Positions 12,146 to 24,337 are shown, counted from the first letter of the stretch. The stretch: DNA of 64,000 nucleotides from Seiridium cupressi (GCA_036674765.1 JARVKI010000011.1:496001-560000); one strand, 5' to 3'. Notes: a model not told the origin generated them from the letters alone. Numbers and translations: made by a program.

Positions 12146-13602
12146 ATGTTCAACTGGGCTAAGCAAACGTATGTCACAAATCGTCATATCCGATCTATCC
12201 CGCGTGCCCCGCCATGTCATGCCATGCCATGCAGAGTGAGTACACGCATCGGCAGAACTACTGCTGACATTACCCAACCATAAAGCTTAGCCAATGTCGT
12301 CGGCACAGAGGAACCCATCTACGGGCCATCTGCAATCAGATCCGTAGCCGAGGATGCCAAGACAACGCCCTATACCGAACTCAAGAAGGAGGACCTGCAA
12401 TGGCAGGAGCTGGACTCGACCTCTGTAGAGACTCAGACCTTCTATCTCATGTCAGACGACGGTGTGCATCTCGGTCTTGCCCAGGTTATCTATAGTAACG
12501 TTGCGTATGTGCCCCGGCTATCCTTGGAAGAACCTATCTTCGGCGGCCAGCTAACACGGAGTGAAGCGGAATCAAGACTACCGTCCAGTTCAACTCCAAG
12601 ATTACCTACCTCGACGGCTCAAAACCTCCCCTATGGTGCTCCAACCCCGTAAGCGATGTTGCCGTCAGCGAGGACAAGTTAAATTTCTACGCAAAAGATT
12701 GCGCGATAGAACTCTCCGAGGACGGAAACTCATACACCATCAAGTCCATGACCGACCAGCGCTGCATCGTCAACCTGAAAGTCACCAAGGCGGCACCGGG
12801 ATTCGTGGTAGGCAAGGACGGCAAGACCTTGTACGGTACCGACCTCAAAAACCCTTGGGGGTATATAAGACACGCATTCTGGCCTCGTTGCGTCGCGGAA
12901 GGAAGCATGATGACCAAGGACGGCCCTGTCGACTTCAAGGGGCTGGCCTTCTTGACCCATGCCATGCAGGGCATGAAGCCGCATCATGCCGCTGGCAAGT
13001 GGAACTTCGTCGATTTCCAGGGTCCGACGTACTCGGCTATCTTGATGCAGCACACAACACCTCCGTCGTACGGCACAACCACCGTCACCGTGGGAGGCAT
13101 TGCAAAAGACGGGGAGATCATCATCGCCAACGCGGCCTGTACGGCCACTCATCTCAAGACTCAGTCGGACTCTGAAAATGCTTGGCCAGAGCCAAAGGAT
13201 GTCAGATTCACCTGGTCCGGTACGACCAAGGATGGCAAGGCTGTCGAGGCTACCATTGAAGGCACCTTTGAGAAAAGAGTTGATCGCGTTGATGTTATGG
13301 CCGAGGTCCCTGTATTCGTGAAGAAGATCGTTGCCGGCGCTGCGGGTACCAAGCCCTACATCTACATGGTAATTACAAACCACGCTTATCATGGCCCTTC
13401 TTTGGCCCAGCAACTAATATATCATAGTACGCACCTCTCGACTTCGTCCTACAGTTGAAAATCGGGGATGAAACATTCTCCGAGAAAGGCAAGACGTTCA
13501 GTGAAGCTACGTTCATTTCGGACACCGATGCTGGTAAGATCTTTTCTAGTCAAGTTGAAATTCATTCCCACTAATTGGGTGTAGCCCCTTCGCAGTCCTA
13601 GG
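12146..13602 (+). CDS. svf1: Svf1 family protein (survival factor, lipocalin-like)
   Basis: Family known from yeast Svf1, needed for survival of oxidative and cold stress and implicated in sphingolipid (ceramide) handling between ER and Golgi. Exons are 12146-12168, 12286-12504, 12567-13368, 13428-13533 and 13586-13602 (388 aa, usual length). The start MFNWAKQT splices to [19 protein letters not shown], the conserved amphipathic N-terminal helix and family signature. Later landmarks are [18 protein letters not shown], the [14 protein letters not shown] segment and [21 protein letters not shown]. The last exon is only 17 nt (ending PSQS). Introns are 117, 62, 59 and 52 bp, all GT-AG. Identity is secure; the small terminal exons were placed by frame and splice signals only. 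Confidence 0.92.
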
Positions 13603-14449
13603 ACAGACGATAGGTCGAAGTAACGGGAAGAGCGCTCAACTGGCAACATCAATCGGCACAAAGTCTCATCAACGGACTTGACTGATCCTAATAAGACCTG
13701 GAAAGACAACGTTGAATAGTGGGCAAAGGCGTTCACGGAGGTTTCGGAGACGGGGACACTCGCTACAGGAATTCATCGCATCAAGGGAAGAAATGCATAA
13801 CACCTAGAAGGCTGTTTTCGATACATTTTGTAATGAAGGCCATAATTTTCCAACGATCATTTTTGCTTATAACCTGTCATTCGAATCGTGGTTAGTTCAT
13901 ACAGAAAGTTGTTCCTAGAGTAAGCAAGACATGATAGCTCTAGGCGTGAATGAAACAGCTCTACTTGGAAGCAGACAATAGACCATTGCGAGGAGGAGGT
14001 CTGGGTGATGGCGAGAAGCCAGTAACCTGCATGTGGCGAGAACAGGTATCCCAGTTGTAACTAAGCCAGTATGTTAGGTATTTAAGCTTGGCTGTCAGTC
14101 GGCGGCACATGCTCTCGCGTCTTAGCGCGGGTTCTTATCTGACCCGATAACAGTTGCCACCCGCCCGCTCGCCTCCCCCCACTTAAAACCCGCGTCAACG
14201 CCTCGGCCAGGGCGCCTGAATACATTGTAGAAATCAACACTAACTAGCCATCCTCAGTTTCTCTGGAGTGAATTGGGCCAACCAATTTCCATTCACACAC
14301 ATTCTTCCTGGATTCTAGTCACCCTCCCCGGGCGATAATTCGTGGGCCTCCTCCAGCTGTCGTTGAAAGGGCTCGTTCCATTCCGGTTCATCACCATCAG
14401 CCGATTTGTATTAGCACAAGCTGTTCACGATCTGTTCACAATCGACGTC
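13603..14449. other. Intergenic, 847 bp, svf1 to histone H4 variant
   Basis: Contains the svf1 3' region and the promoter and leader of the H4-variant gene. No further gene seen. Confidence 0.55.
14272..14286. promoter_or_regulatory. Inverted CCAAT pair upstream of the H4 variant
   Basis: ATTGG at 14272-14276 and CCAAT at 14282-14286 form an inverted pair about 165 bp before the start codon. CCAAT boxes bind the HAP/CBF complex in fungi. It may already lie in the 5' leader, so a role is only suggested. Confidence 0.25.
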
Positions 14450-15170
14450 ATGGCTGGAAAGTCGGCTGGTTGGGCACAGGCTCGAGGCAAGGGCGCAAAG
14501 GGTATTGGTCTAGGCGGAAAAACTGGTGCGAAGCGACACCGGTAAGTTTATCAGCCTGGCTGGTCCCGTCGGGTGCCCGTCAAAACGGTCACACCTAACT
14601 GACAGTCTCGTTGCAGCAAGATCCTGAGAGACAACATTCAGGGTGTCACCAAGGGAGCTATTCGGTAGGTGCCTGCGAGATCTTTTTCTGTTGCACAACT
14701 TCCAGCACGGGGTGTAATATAAGTATGCCTCGAGCATTCGAGACTTGCGTATGCTACACATCTCCGTTGTACCCATTTCATCGGATCTGATTTGCTAATT
14801 TCAGCAATATAGACGACTGGCCCGACGTGGAGGCGTCAAGCGTATTTCGGCAACCATATATGATGAAGTCAGAAGTGTAATGAAGTCGTTTCTCGAAGAG
14901 GTACGGCCAATGCAAGCACCCGCGGTTCACCCAAATGACACTGACCCACGCCCGTAGGTTCTCAAGGACTGCGCTACATACTGCGATTACCGCAGAGCCA
15001 AGACCATCACAACCACCGATGTAAGTTTTGTCCCAAAAGAGATTAGAGTGGCCGGACAGTATTAAAACTTTCCCCTCCAGGTTCTCTATGCGCTGAAACG
15101 CAGGGGACGTCCGATCTATGGATTCGACGACGGCTACAAATTCCAGCAGGCTGGTGCCAAGAAACGTTAG
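14450..15170 (+). CDS. hH4v: Histone H4 variant with extended N- and C-terminal tails
   Basis: Core histone fold protein related to H4. Exons are 14450-14541, 14617-14664, 14813-14900, 14958-15020 and 15081-15170 (126 aa; canonical H4 is 103). The core is clear: [69 protein letters not shown] and PIYGF. Tail lysines equivalent to K5, K8, K16 and K20 can be aligned (RGKGAKG, GAKRHRK). Differences from canonical H4 are about 9 extra N-terminal residues ([11 protein letters not shown]), replacement of the final GG by a [14 protein letters not shown] tail, an EHAKRK segment changed to CDYRRAK, and Pro in the TLYGF strand. Canonical H4 is one of the most conserved proteins known, so this is a variant (as hH4v of Neurospora), not a bulk H4. 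Five exons, all standard splice sites. Confidence 0.92.
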
Positions 15171-15811
15171 GTTCAATAAGGAAAATTGTTCGAAAGGATG
15201 CACTGCGGTTTTCGAATGTTGAAATGTCATGAATTACGAATACGGATCGAATGATGAGGAGTTTTGCTATGTTGGAATTGGTTTCCCAATGTGTATATGG
15301 CAATGGCCCCAGTGGATTGAACAGGCTCGTTATGGATTTTTCAAGATACCCTGTAGTGAAATTGAAATTATTGACTGCACTTCAGGAGACACACGTGATG
15401 TATGGGGAACATCAGTTTTTCACGTTGTAATGTTATGAATCTTTCTAATGTTGAGTGCTGAGCAGAGATGATGCTTGGCAGTCCACGAATCGACTAGATA
15501 TTGCGCTTTCATCATAATAAGGACAACAAAAGAGTGAGCGAGAAAAACAACTTAAAAATAAAAACTTCTTGAACAAAACGTCTTTATTGAGCTTGTAAAT
15601 TGATTTATTCCCAAAGCGAAGGAACGGGGGTATCAACCGCCAGCATCTATCCTGTGCCAGAACCTTGGACCTTAACCATGACCTTTCCCTTTGATTGGCC
15701 GCCTTTCTACTCCAGAAAACCTGACTATATCATTATAGCCGCGCCCATTGTATGTTTATATAACGACAGACAAATCTAGGTCTCAGCGCGCCGGTCGAAC
15801 TAAAAGTGCAA
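15171..15811. other. Convergent intergenic region, 641 bp
   Basis: 3' regions of the H4 variant (plus) and the GNAT gene (minus). AT-rich, with no gene seen. Confidence 0.55.
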
Positions 15812-16669
15812 TTACCTCGAGTTGCCTCTTTTATGGCGCCGTGCCTCTTCCCACTCGAAAACCACCTTTTCCAACGTCTTGGCCGCCCTCTGCTCGCCCT
15901 TCCTCATTTGCCCGTTAAGGACCTCGGGCAGCACCACCTCGCTGTTTGCATGCTCTTTTGCGAAGCCGACGGCGGCGTCTCTGCCGCACTTCTCTTTTGT
16001 GATCTTGACGGCCTCCTGCAGCATATCGGTGCCGACGCCCTTGCCCCGGAATCGTAGCTTCACTGTCCAGGCCCGGATCACGCCTTTGCCGCCCCTGAGC
16101 GCGGACGCTCTTGTGCGCTTCTTGCCCGTGGGATTGGAGCTGGGCTCGAGTCGCAGCATCAACGCACCGATTATCTCCTTCCCGAATCGCACGCCGACAA
16201 CCGTATCCTCTTCGCCGTCTTCGCTCAGCATCCAGTCCCAGCGCATTGATTCCGCAATCGATATGTAGCTTCCCGTCATGTATCGAATACCGAGGAGGTA
16301 CGTCATGACGACACCCGAGTGCAGCATCAGCGCCAGGCCCAGGTCGCGCTTCATGCGCCAGGAATACTGGAAAGCCATACCCAGCGCCGCAATGAGCACG
16401 GGTAAGAGGTAGGGATGGAAGACCAGGTTGAGCGAGGACGTCTGACGTTGTTGCGCGATGGAGTCGGTGACGAGATTCAGGGCGTCGAGCTTGTCAACTT
16501 CGGTCGTGAGGATACCGCATGATAACGGAGGCAGATCGTCAGGGACAGGCTCGAGGTTGCTGGCAACTGGTGGAGAGTCCATGGTGATCAGGGGAGATGG
16601 AGATGGTGGTGGCAGAGTCGCCGGTGGTGAAGTCGGTTGCAGGAGGGGCGTATTGGTATTAGAGGACAT
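15812..16669 (-). CDS. Membrane-anchored GNAT-family N-acetyltransferase
   Basis: A single exon of 285 aa. The first 75 residues are Pro/Ser-rich. Two hydrophobic segments at about 82-104 and 110-130 (YLLPVLIAALGMAF and LALMLHSGVVMTYLLG) suggest a hairpin membrane anchor. The acetyltransferase core follows: VVGVRFGKEIIGALMLRLE as the beta-strand pair, VIRAWTVKLRFRGKGVGTDML with the R-G-K-G-V-G acetyl-CoA pyrophosphate-binding loop at about 206-213, and a C-terminal helix. The layout resembles NAT8-like and other membrane-bound GNAT enzymes; the substrate is unknown. The start is the first ATG of the frame. It is convergent with the H4-variant gene. Confidence 0.85.
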   Translation of the reverse strand: MSSNTNTPLLQPTSPPATLPPPSPSPLITMDSPPVASNLEPVPDDLPPLSCGILTTEVDKLDALNLVTDSIAQQRQTSSLNLVFHPYLLPVLIAALGMAFQYSWRMKRDLGLALMLHSGVVMTYLLGIRYMTGSYISIAESMRWDWMLSEDGEEDTVVGVRFGKEIIGALMLRLEPSSNPTGKKRTRASALRGGKGVIRAWTVKLRFRGKGVGTDMLQEAVKITKEKCGRDAAVGFAKEHANSEVVLPEVLNGQMRKGEQRAAKTLEKVVFEWEEARRHKRGNSR

Positions 16670-19600
16670 GGCGCTAGGATTGACGTTGAGGTTGGCGCGG
16701 AGAAATGTAAAAAATGCTATTATAGTTGGCTGGTTAGTGAAATGTCGAAATGCAGCATCAAAAGCTTGGTGGATGTTGACTGCTTTGTTTTCCGAGTGTG
16801 AACCTCTGCAACTTTGCTGTCGAGATGCTTGATGATAATGCAGCTAGCCCGCGCGCTCTCTGGAATAACAACACAAGTGTTCAATTGTGTATTCGATGGG
16901 CCAATGGACCATCCTATCGCTTGAAGCTGCAGTCTTCTGAACGAGACTTTCACAATGCGACTCACACCCCACTACAGTTGGAGCTACCCTGAAGTTGCAG
17001 CCGGAAGAAATGGGATGCGACGACCATGATACAAGAAGCCAAGAACTCTGCAGGCAAGTCTAAAAGAGCAATTGAGAATAAATAGCCAGCACTTACCAGT
17101 ACTAGTCTTCAATCCAGGCACAGCGCTGATATTGATCTTATCCATTATGTTGTCGTGGCCATAATGGCTTAGATCGAGCTCGCGAGGCAGCACGTGCGCC
17201 ATGTCTGCATTGTGTTTGGGCGGCCAGCGCTGCGGTTGCGAGCCGGGCCTGCAGAGAAAGGGCCAAATACAAAAGTCGCTGGTAGTCTGGCTCTGGAGTG
17301 GGTAGAAAAGCGTCCAAGTCGTACAAGCGTCAACAGCGAATGGGTTGCCCCAGCAAATGTTAATTAACCAGCTGCTGCGCTTTGGAGGGGCTGGTTCCAG
17401 TCTGGACCCTGGAAGTTTGCAAGAGAAATCTTCCGGATGAGACTCTGAGGCTGATTGACTTTTAGGGCGCTACCGAATGAGCGCCTTGTGTTTTTATCGT
17501 ATTAGATCGAGAGATGCTGCGTCTCACGAAATGATGTGAGTGCGGCGGCAGGTTTCGAGAAGAGCTGGAGGATGACGATGCAGGCAATGGTGGGCTCGCC
17601 CGGGTAGAAGTGAAATGGAAAATGATAGGAGAGACCTGATCGGCAGCGGAGGGTCTGTTTGAGCACGTTCGCGGTGGATATATGGCAGATCATATTCATT
17701 CGAGACGTTGGGAACTAGAGCAGGAGCCAGAAAAGATGGGACCAACCAGCAGCATGTGCCGAGCCCTAGATAGACAAGATCAGTCTCACGATATTATGCA
17801 TTCGCTTCCCACGGCCACCCCTTGTGCCCCGAGCGAGCAAGCCCGGACGAATATCAACACGCCCCCCATGAACTTCTGTGCCTATCACAGTAGCCAAGGG
17901 AACCAAGATGTCATCCTGCGACGGGAGCACGCTTGGTTAGACTCTGGGGTTATCTGATAAGACTGGACCAGATAGACGAATAGTATCGACGACCTGGTCA
18001 TTAGTTGGGGCGCCACAGACACCAGCAGTAGGAAACCGGGTCTCGCTATCTGCTGCGCGCTGCAGATTTTGGCTGGGCAGAGTTCACGATCATGTGCTGC
18101 ATATGGTGTCCATCTGCGACGATAAAGCCTGGGCCTCTGATGGGCCCAGCGAGCTTGGGTTAGCGACCCATCCCGATGGGTCGACACACGCCAACCTCGC
18201 ACCCGTAGCGCGGACTATTTGCTGGCGCGTGTTGTTCTGATCCGATCTATGTCGAAGCCACGACGACGCCCGTTTCCAGAAGCGGAGACGAGCTTCCAGC
18301 ACGATCCCGTGGGCCGTTCATGTCCACCTCTTCTCTGGCATAACCCAAAACAGCCGATGGGGAATAGTCGAGACGACGAGACAGGAAGCTTGAGCAGAGC
18401 TGACGCATGCCCCACCAATTGGTAGCCAAGCAATCCCCATTGCACCACCGCGGACCCCCGTTGCGAAAGCTTGGAATGACCTGGGGGGCATATGGGGGAC
18501 AGCTCATAGGCCAGGCCGTGCTCTGTCGAGGGTGAGCCTATGTAAATCTGAAACTTGAGACTTGTCAAGCTTTGCGGGCACCACTCTGCCACTTGACCTG
18601 CTTGGGTCTGCCGGCGGGGGATGGGGCAGGATGCGCCGATCTCAACAGTCTGAAGGAGACATGTGAGCTCAGCTTGCATGCCTTGAAACTGGCTAGGGCA
18701 GCTGAAGCTGCTCGGAAGGATAATTGTTACCGCAGATAAAGCAGCAAGCTGCTGCATGATCAAACATTGTTGCCAGTATGTCATTGAATGGAATGTCATT
18801 GGTGCTTGGGTTGGACAAGCTGGGCGGCCGTCGTTTTCGTGCGTGCTTGTGGGGGGTTTTCCTTTGCCCGCTGGTTGGATGATAAGGCAGTTGAGTAAGG
18901 ACGCTAATAGGATCCACCAGCCCGGTAATTCTACGAGGGCTTTGTAGGCTACCCTACGTACGGTCTGTGGTATTCTTTTTTCCCTCCTTCGACTACCTAT
19001 TGGCGACTTCTGGAATCCATGGTAGAAGCAGCGTTGAACTGTAAAGCTACGCTTGGTCAGATTTCGAAATTTGACCAATGTTTTACATTTTCCTATCTTG
19101 AATGACCCAGAAACGTGGCTAGGCTAGCTAGTATATTGCTGGCGGATGGGTCGCCTATTCGATACTTGAGTAGTGGGAGGCTTGGCAAAAGCGCGAATGC
19201 GCGCACCAGCCGGCGTGGACGAAGTAGAAGTAAGCTCTTCCCCGAACCCAAACCTGATAGACTGTTCAATAGGCTCGCCAATTGCTCGAATGGGAATCCG
19301 TCTCAGACCCGACTCTAGTTTGTGGGTGGTCAAGAGATGCAACAGAGAATGATTCTTTCTTCGCCAGCCTGCAGCCTGTTTTTCTGAACAGGCGACCGCC
19401 ATCATCTGGAAAGACTGCCGGAACCTGGCAAAAGTCCTACGATGTAGGCAGGGGTCAACGTGGGTTGTTGGCTCCACTGCCTTCTTGGCTTCGCCCGGAA
19501 GGACTTCTACTGTAAGCCTGCGGTTCTTGGAGCCCTCCAAAGGTTCCGGCCAGTCGAAGAAAAATGTCAGCCCTACGGCTGGCTCCCGGTAGCTTGCCCA

Positions 19601-20624
19601 TTGTATGTTGTGCATTGGCATGGTCCTCCATGATGGACAGATCAGACCAACATCATGAGCAGCAACGACTGGGCCGGGCCATTGCCTTAACTTTTGCCCC
19701 TTTGTGGAACTGGGTCTTTCCAGGGCGCCATGGGTTCGCGCTTCCAGCCAGCAGCCAGCAGCTAGAATTTGCCTTTCGGTGATCACTTGAGCAGTCTTCG
19801 ACTTAAGAAGCCTGGCTCCCACCACCCTCCCCACTATCCTGAGTCTGTACTGTCTGCCGACCTAGAAGAAATACCTCCCGGCGCACACCTGGGCCAACAG
19901 GAAACTTGCTCGCTTCGAGACTGCGACTCGATCTCGAAAAACTCCCAATGGGGGGATCCAGAGTCGGGTCGGGTCGCGATGTTGCAAGTTTGACATGTCG
20001 TCCGTCCTATCTGAGCCGTTCAATCATCCCGTTCCTTGGACCGTCTCGAAAAGTTTCGAGGCTTTTAGGACATTCGTCGAGGAGCGAGGACGATACATTC
20101 AGGACTGCTGGGCTGCTCTCTGCCCTTCCCGTCCTCTCCTCCTGCACCTCCCAGCTCGGTCAGCAATTTCTCACTGCACCCCTGATTGGCGGCTGCGCGA
20201 ACGTGAAGTGAAAGTCCTTCGCTCTCCCAGCTCCTTTAACCCACATGGCTCGAGGCACTTTTGGACCCCCGCAGATTCAGCCTTGTTGCCTGTCGTACCT
20301 TGCCGAGTAAGATCCAGCCCCCAAACCCGGCGGCGTTCGATCCTTCGCAACCGCCGGCATGCAAGGTGAGGGAACCTGCCCAATGGCGTGCAGGCCTCCA
20401 CAAAAGTCCTACGACACGTACCAATGTATCCGTCAGTCCTAAGTAAGAGCGACCTCGTGGTTCTCCCGAGGCAGCATGGAAGATGACTTCCAAATAACTC
20501 AAGGTCAGGGACATAAGATGTGGCCAGTGATGTTTCGCCACCCATAACCAACCCCGTCTCGTTGGGACTTTCGTTTCGTTGTTCATTTTGTGTTGTCGTC
20601 TGTCGCCTGCTTTCTAGTTCAAAA
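16670..20624. other. Gene-poor region, 4 kb, upstream of the zinc-finger regulator
   Basis: Several long frames occur here on both strands (for example 18215-19078 and 19124-19834, minus), but their translations are low-complexity mixtures with no domain, overlap each other in opposite frames, and lack sensible splice or start context. The simplest reading is a long regulatory region and 5' leader for the transcription factor starting at 20625, perhaps with a non-coding transcript. One weak two-exon candidate is listed separately. Confidence 0.45.
16962..17202 (-). CDS. Weak two-exon candidate, 67 aa, unrecognised
   Basis: Exon 17097-17202 begins MAHVLPRELDLSHYGHDN and ends at a good GTAAGT donor; joining it to 16962-17059 (acceptor TTTTAG) keeps the frame and gives 67 residues ending SNCSGV. 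The implied intron is only 37 bp, short even for fungi, and the protein matches nothing I know. It sits 290 bp upstream of the GNAT gene on the same strand. It may be the 5' part of a differently spliced transcript or chance. Confidence 0.18.
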
Positions 20625-23600
20625 ATGGAGTCCAAGAAGGACTCCGGCACCATTGAGGTGCGTCCGGCCGCAACCGACAATTCAATTTACGATGGGGAGG
20701 TCCCGGCGCCACGCCGTATAACGCAACGCATCCGTGACTCGGTAGAATTGAGAGCAAGCTCCAGGTCTAACTCCAGCGCGAGCTCAGAAGTGAGGAGGTC
20801 TATATCTGTACCCTGCGTGTAAGCAACGGTCATTGCTTTTCTTGATGGCAGCTGGCTGAACCCTCTCAGAACCCGCCTAGCATCTGAAAATGATTGCGCA
20901 AAGCAGCGATTCATCGTTTGGGCTGCTGTCAAACGGAACAGATCCGTTCGCATGGCAGCCAGTGACAGGCTGAGATGCCCTCTCTTGAGGTGCGGAGAAC
21001 ACTTTGGCGATCACGAGGCCATGTTGAGACACTTGAGTGGCTGTCGCCATCTGGAGGCGGGAGAATACCTTTGCTATGAATGTATGAGAGTTGAGAAGTT
21101 CAACGATGGGAGGTGCAAGTGTTGCCTCGGCCATCAGACAAAAAGACGGCGGATCATCAATGCGGCAAAGAAGGTCTTCTCGACCCTTGGCCACAAGTCA
21201 CGAAAAGGTGGCTCATTCGAGGTCGCCCAAGACGACTTTACAATACCGCCTCCGCCCAGCTACGAGTCCCTCGATATCGAGCAAGAACTACGGTTGCCAA
21301 TCGAGCCGGAGATAAGTGGCAATCCTGTTTCCGAGATGGACGCAGAGCCCGCGTTCCCCTTTGAATTGGGCTCAGTCAACTATGAACCACAGCACGATAC
21401 TCTACGAGCAGCTGGCGAGACCGACCCATTCCCCCCAGTGGTGGCCTCATTTGTGGCACCACAGCTGCCTTCTCACGACTGGCAGAGCCTGCAACACAGC
21501 AATACAAGCCGGCCTTCGCTGACACTCGACACTCACAACACTGGACGACCTAGCAAGGTTCCTCGAACGAAATATCTCTCGCCAAGTTCGTCTTTGCGAT
21601 CGAACAACAGCTCTCGAGGTATAATTTCACCAGTCAGTGCTGGATCCGGAGCATGGACCAATGGTTCAACGATTGAGACGAGTCTGACATCGCCCATTAC
21701 TCCATTCAGCTCCGGCGTCGAGTCTAGCTCTCTGTCTCGGGAGAACAGCTGCAAATTCCCCAAGGACTATGTGCTACCATCCTCACTGTCAAACTGGAAT
21801 ACCGAGTCGGATAAGGCCAATTCCTTTAACAATATTGGATTGGCAACGAATGGCGATTATACCCTGGGTTTTGTGCCTGAGCTTCCTGGTGACGACCCAC
21901 TTGATCTGGCATTGCCTCGAAGCTGGGCTGACGATCCTTCGTTGTTTTCATTTGAGCCCCAGGAGAACTATTCTTGGCCTTCGACGGTCGATACGACTGT
22001 AAATGTATTGTTTACAGGAGATCATGACAACTCAGATATGGAAAGGGAAGCCTTTGGCACCGACACGAAGACTTTGGTAAGCCATACCTGGGAAACCATC
22101 AAAGAACACACGGCGTTTTCCATGCCCAATATCAGACACGTCAACAACACTCTGGCTCGGCAGCTCGAAGATTACTCTCCAAAGGACATTCTTTCCAGAG
22201 GATTGGCAAGCCTAAGGAACATTCTTGGTGGTGTGGACTCAAAGGACCCGCTAGACTACCTGTGTTTCATTCATGTCATCTACGCCTTCTCCGTCATTAT
22301 ACATGAAGAAGAGGTAGCGACGCACATCAACAAATTATTCAAGCAGGCACTTGCATATAGAGGCTTCTTATCGCCAGGAGATCGTGAAGCTTACTCGGCC
22401 GTTGTGACTGCGATTTGGGAACCAAGAACTTCAGAAGAAGCAAGCTCTTCATTGGGCCGTTCCTCAAGCCTGAAGGGGAAGGACCCAGAACTGAGGACCA
22501 ATGCCAACGTGCCCTTCCAGCTTGACCCTTTAATTGTGGTGGCCCAGAACTTCCTAGATGGTAAGCTACTTTCAGATCCAATATCTGTCCAATCTTCAGC
22601 TGCGCCTTGGGCTATTAACTAGACATGGAACAATGTGGCTGACGAAAGAAATAGATCTGGAGATGTCAATGCTTATTGGCAACAGTAGTGTTCAATGCCT
22701 AGAGATTGTGGCCTCCGAGCTCTATTCGACGCATTTCGCCGAAACGGGGTCTAGCGCCCAGCCAACGCCAAATCCCTTCTCGCTCACGGTCGACTTCATA
22801 ATTCAACTGCTTAGTAAAGATTTCAGCGAGATGAATGACAGCCTAGCCCCAAGGTTGAGAGCGATAGGTCAGAAGGTGGCCAGCGGTTATATCACTTCTG
22901 TGCGACGTTTGGAGCTTGAACTGCTTCAGACAGGGAAGGCCACCCTGCCTGCCCCAGAGCTTTTCGACGACTTCATTCCTAGGGTCAGAGTTCATTGCGG
23001 CAGCATATATGGACAGACGGGCTCAAAGCCTAGAGCGAAATACCATGAACTTGGAGTCGTCCTCATGGAATCACTTTCACAGAACATCGACAACCCCAAT
23101 GTCGCAGTGCCGAATCTAGACGCTTCTACCCGAGCGCAGGAAGATCCTTCGAACTTCGCAATAGACATGCCCGAGGTGTCTGACCTGTCGGCTGAGTTCT
23201 GGAAAGATTTTGACAGCAGCGCATTCGCCGGGGAGAGTCTATTTGAAAATTTGGGAACATCTCCAGAGGGCACAGCAAATATCACAACAAATTCGACGGC
23301 GAGGGTAGGGGGATTGACCATGACGGCAAGCACAGCAACGCACCACACCACAGTCGACCCAGCAAGTCTCAGCCGGACAGGCTCTGACACAGAGAGCACG
23401 GTTCAGGCTGAGAAGAAACGGCCAGTCTACACGCCCGACTACGTCCCTCCTTCCAACATGCCGGCGATTGCTCCTACACCCTCGTCATCGCACACCGACG
23501 AGCCAACGTCTTCCACACCTGCCGAAGGAGAAGCCTTGGGGCCAAGGACGGAGGCCAACGATTGCTGTGAGATCTGTGGATACCGACCAAAGGGAGATCC

Positions 23601-23814
23601 ACAGTGGTTCAAAGGCTCGATGGCAAAACACAAGAAACTGCAACACTCAACGGAGCCGCCCAAGATCTACAGATGCCCATATCCAGGATGCACCAGCGCC
23701 TATAAGAACAGGCCTGATAACCTGCGACAGCACCAAATAGAGAAGGGGCACTTCGTTGATGGTGAAGGGGAGCAGAAGCGGCCTAGCAAGAGGAAGAAGA
23801 TGGAAGATGACTGA
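20625..23814 (+). CDS. C2H2 zinc-finger transcription regulator, 1014 aa
   Basis: Probable nuclear DNA-binding protein. Exons are 20625-20818, 20870-22560 and 22655-23814. The first intron (51 bp, GTAAGC...CAG) joins SISVPCV to TRLASENDC; the second (94 bp) splits Asp in FLD/LEMSM. Near residues 100-135 is a Cys/His-rich segment (CPLLRCGEHFGDHEAMLRHL, then CYECMR and CKCC) followed by a KRRR patch. At about 932-1000 lie two C2H2-type fingers: CEICGYRPKGD...HKKLQH and CPYPGCTSAYKNRPDNLRQHQ, followed by a basic RPSKRKKMEDD nuclear signal at the C-terminus. The centre (about 150-700) is Ser/Pro/Asn-rich and likely disordered. This layout, fingers at both ends with a Ser-rich middle, is common in fungal regulators without assigned function. 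Target genes unknown. Confidence 0.85.
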
Positions 23815-24337
23815 TGATGCTATTCATGAGAGGTTATGGCGTGGTTGGGATCAATAATTAACTGGTTGTGGGATTTATTGCATAGCGGATATCAAAACGG
23901 CGTTTGGGAAGGCTTGGCAAAGCTGGGACGCCCTGCTTTGGATTATACACGGGAAGAGATACCATTTTGCATACTCGTAGATTTGGAATTAGGTCTGGGA
24001 TCGCCGGGCATACATCTGCAGGCACAATACGGGATGCTTTGATGCCCGGCGCATTTACCTTTTCAAAGTTGAATACAACTGTGTTGAGCTCACCTTCTCC
24101 GATGTATCCAAGAACCACCACAGCAGGCATGTCGGCAACTACCGGTTCGAGTTGATGTTTTCTTAGCGCTTTATGCGTCTACATAGGTACCAGGGTACAA
24201 TTTGACGAATGAAACAAGATCTTCTATTCTGAATTACCATCCTTTAGTTGGGAAACCGATCTTGCTGGTAAGCGCTGTTGGTAAAGCTCGCTTGTTTTAT
24301 AATAAAATACAAGGTTGTGACCCCCGACTAAATATGG
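23815..24337. other. Convergent intergenic region, 523 bp
   Basis: 3' ends of the zinc-finger gene and of the 2EXR-like gene face each other. No gene seen. Confidence 0.55.

Noticed and set aside
12730..13413. 227-aa minus-strand frame inside svf1
   Set aside because: It lies wholly within the well-supported svf1 coding exon and shows no homology.
18215..19834. Long minus-strand frames of 287 aa (18215-19078) and 236 aa (19124-19834)
   Set aside because: The translations have no domain and mixed, unlikely composition; they overlap other open frames and lack splice or promoter support, so they look like chance frames.
20819..20851. Shorter 33-bp first intron of the zinc-finger regulator (acceptor GGCAG)
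   Set aside because: 33 bp is below the usual size for fungal introns; the CAG at 20867-20869 keeps the frame and gives a 51-bp intron with a branch-like CTGAAC.
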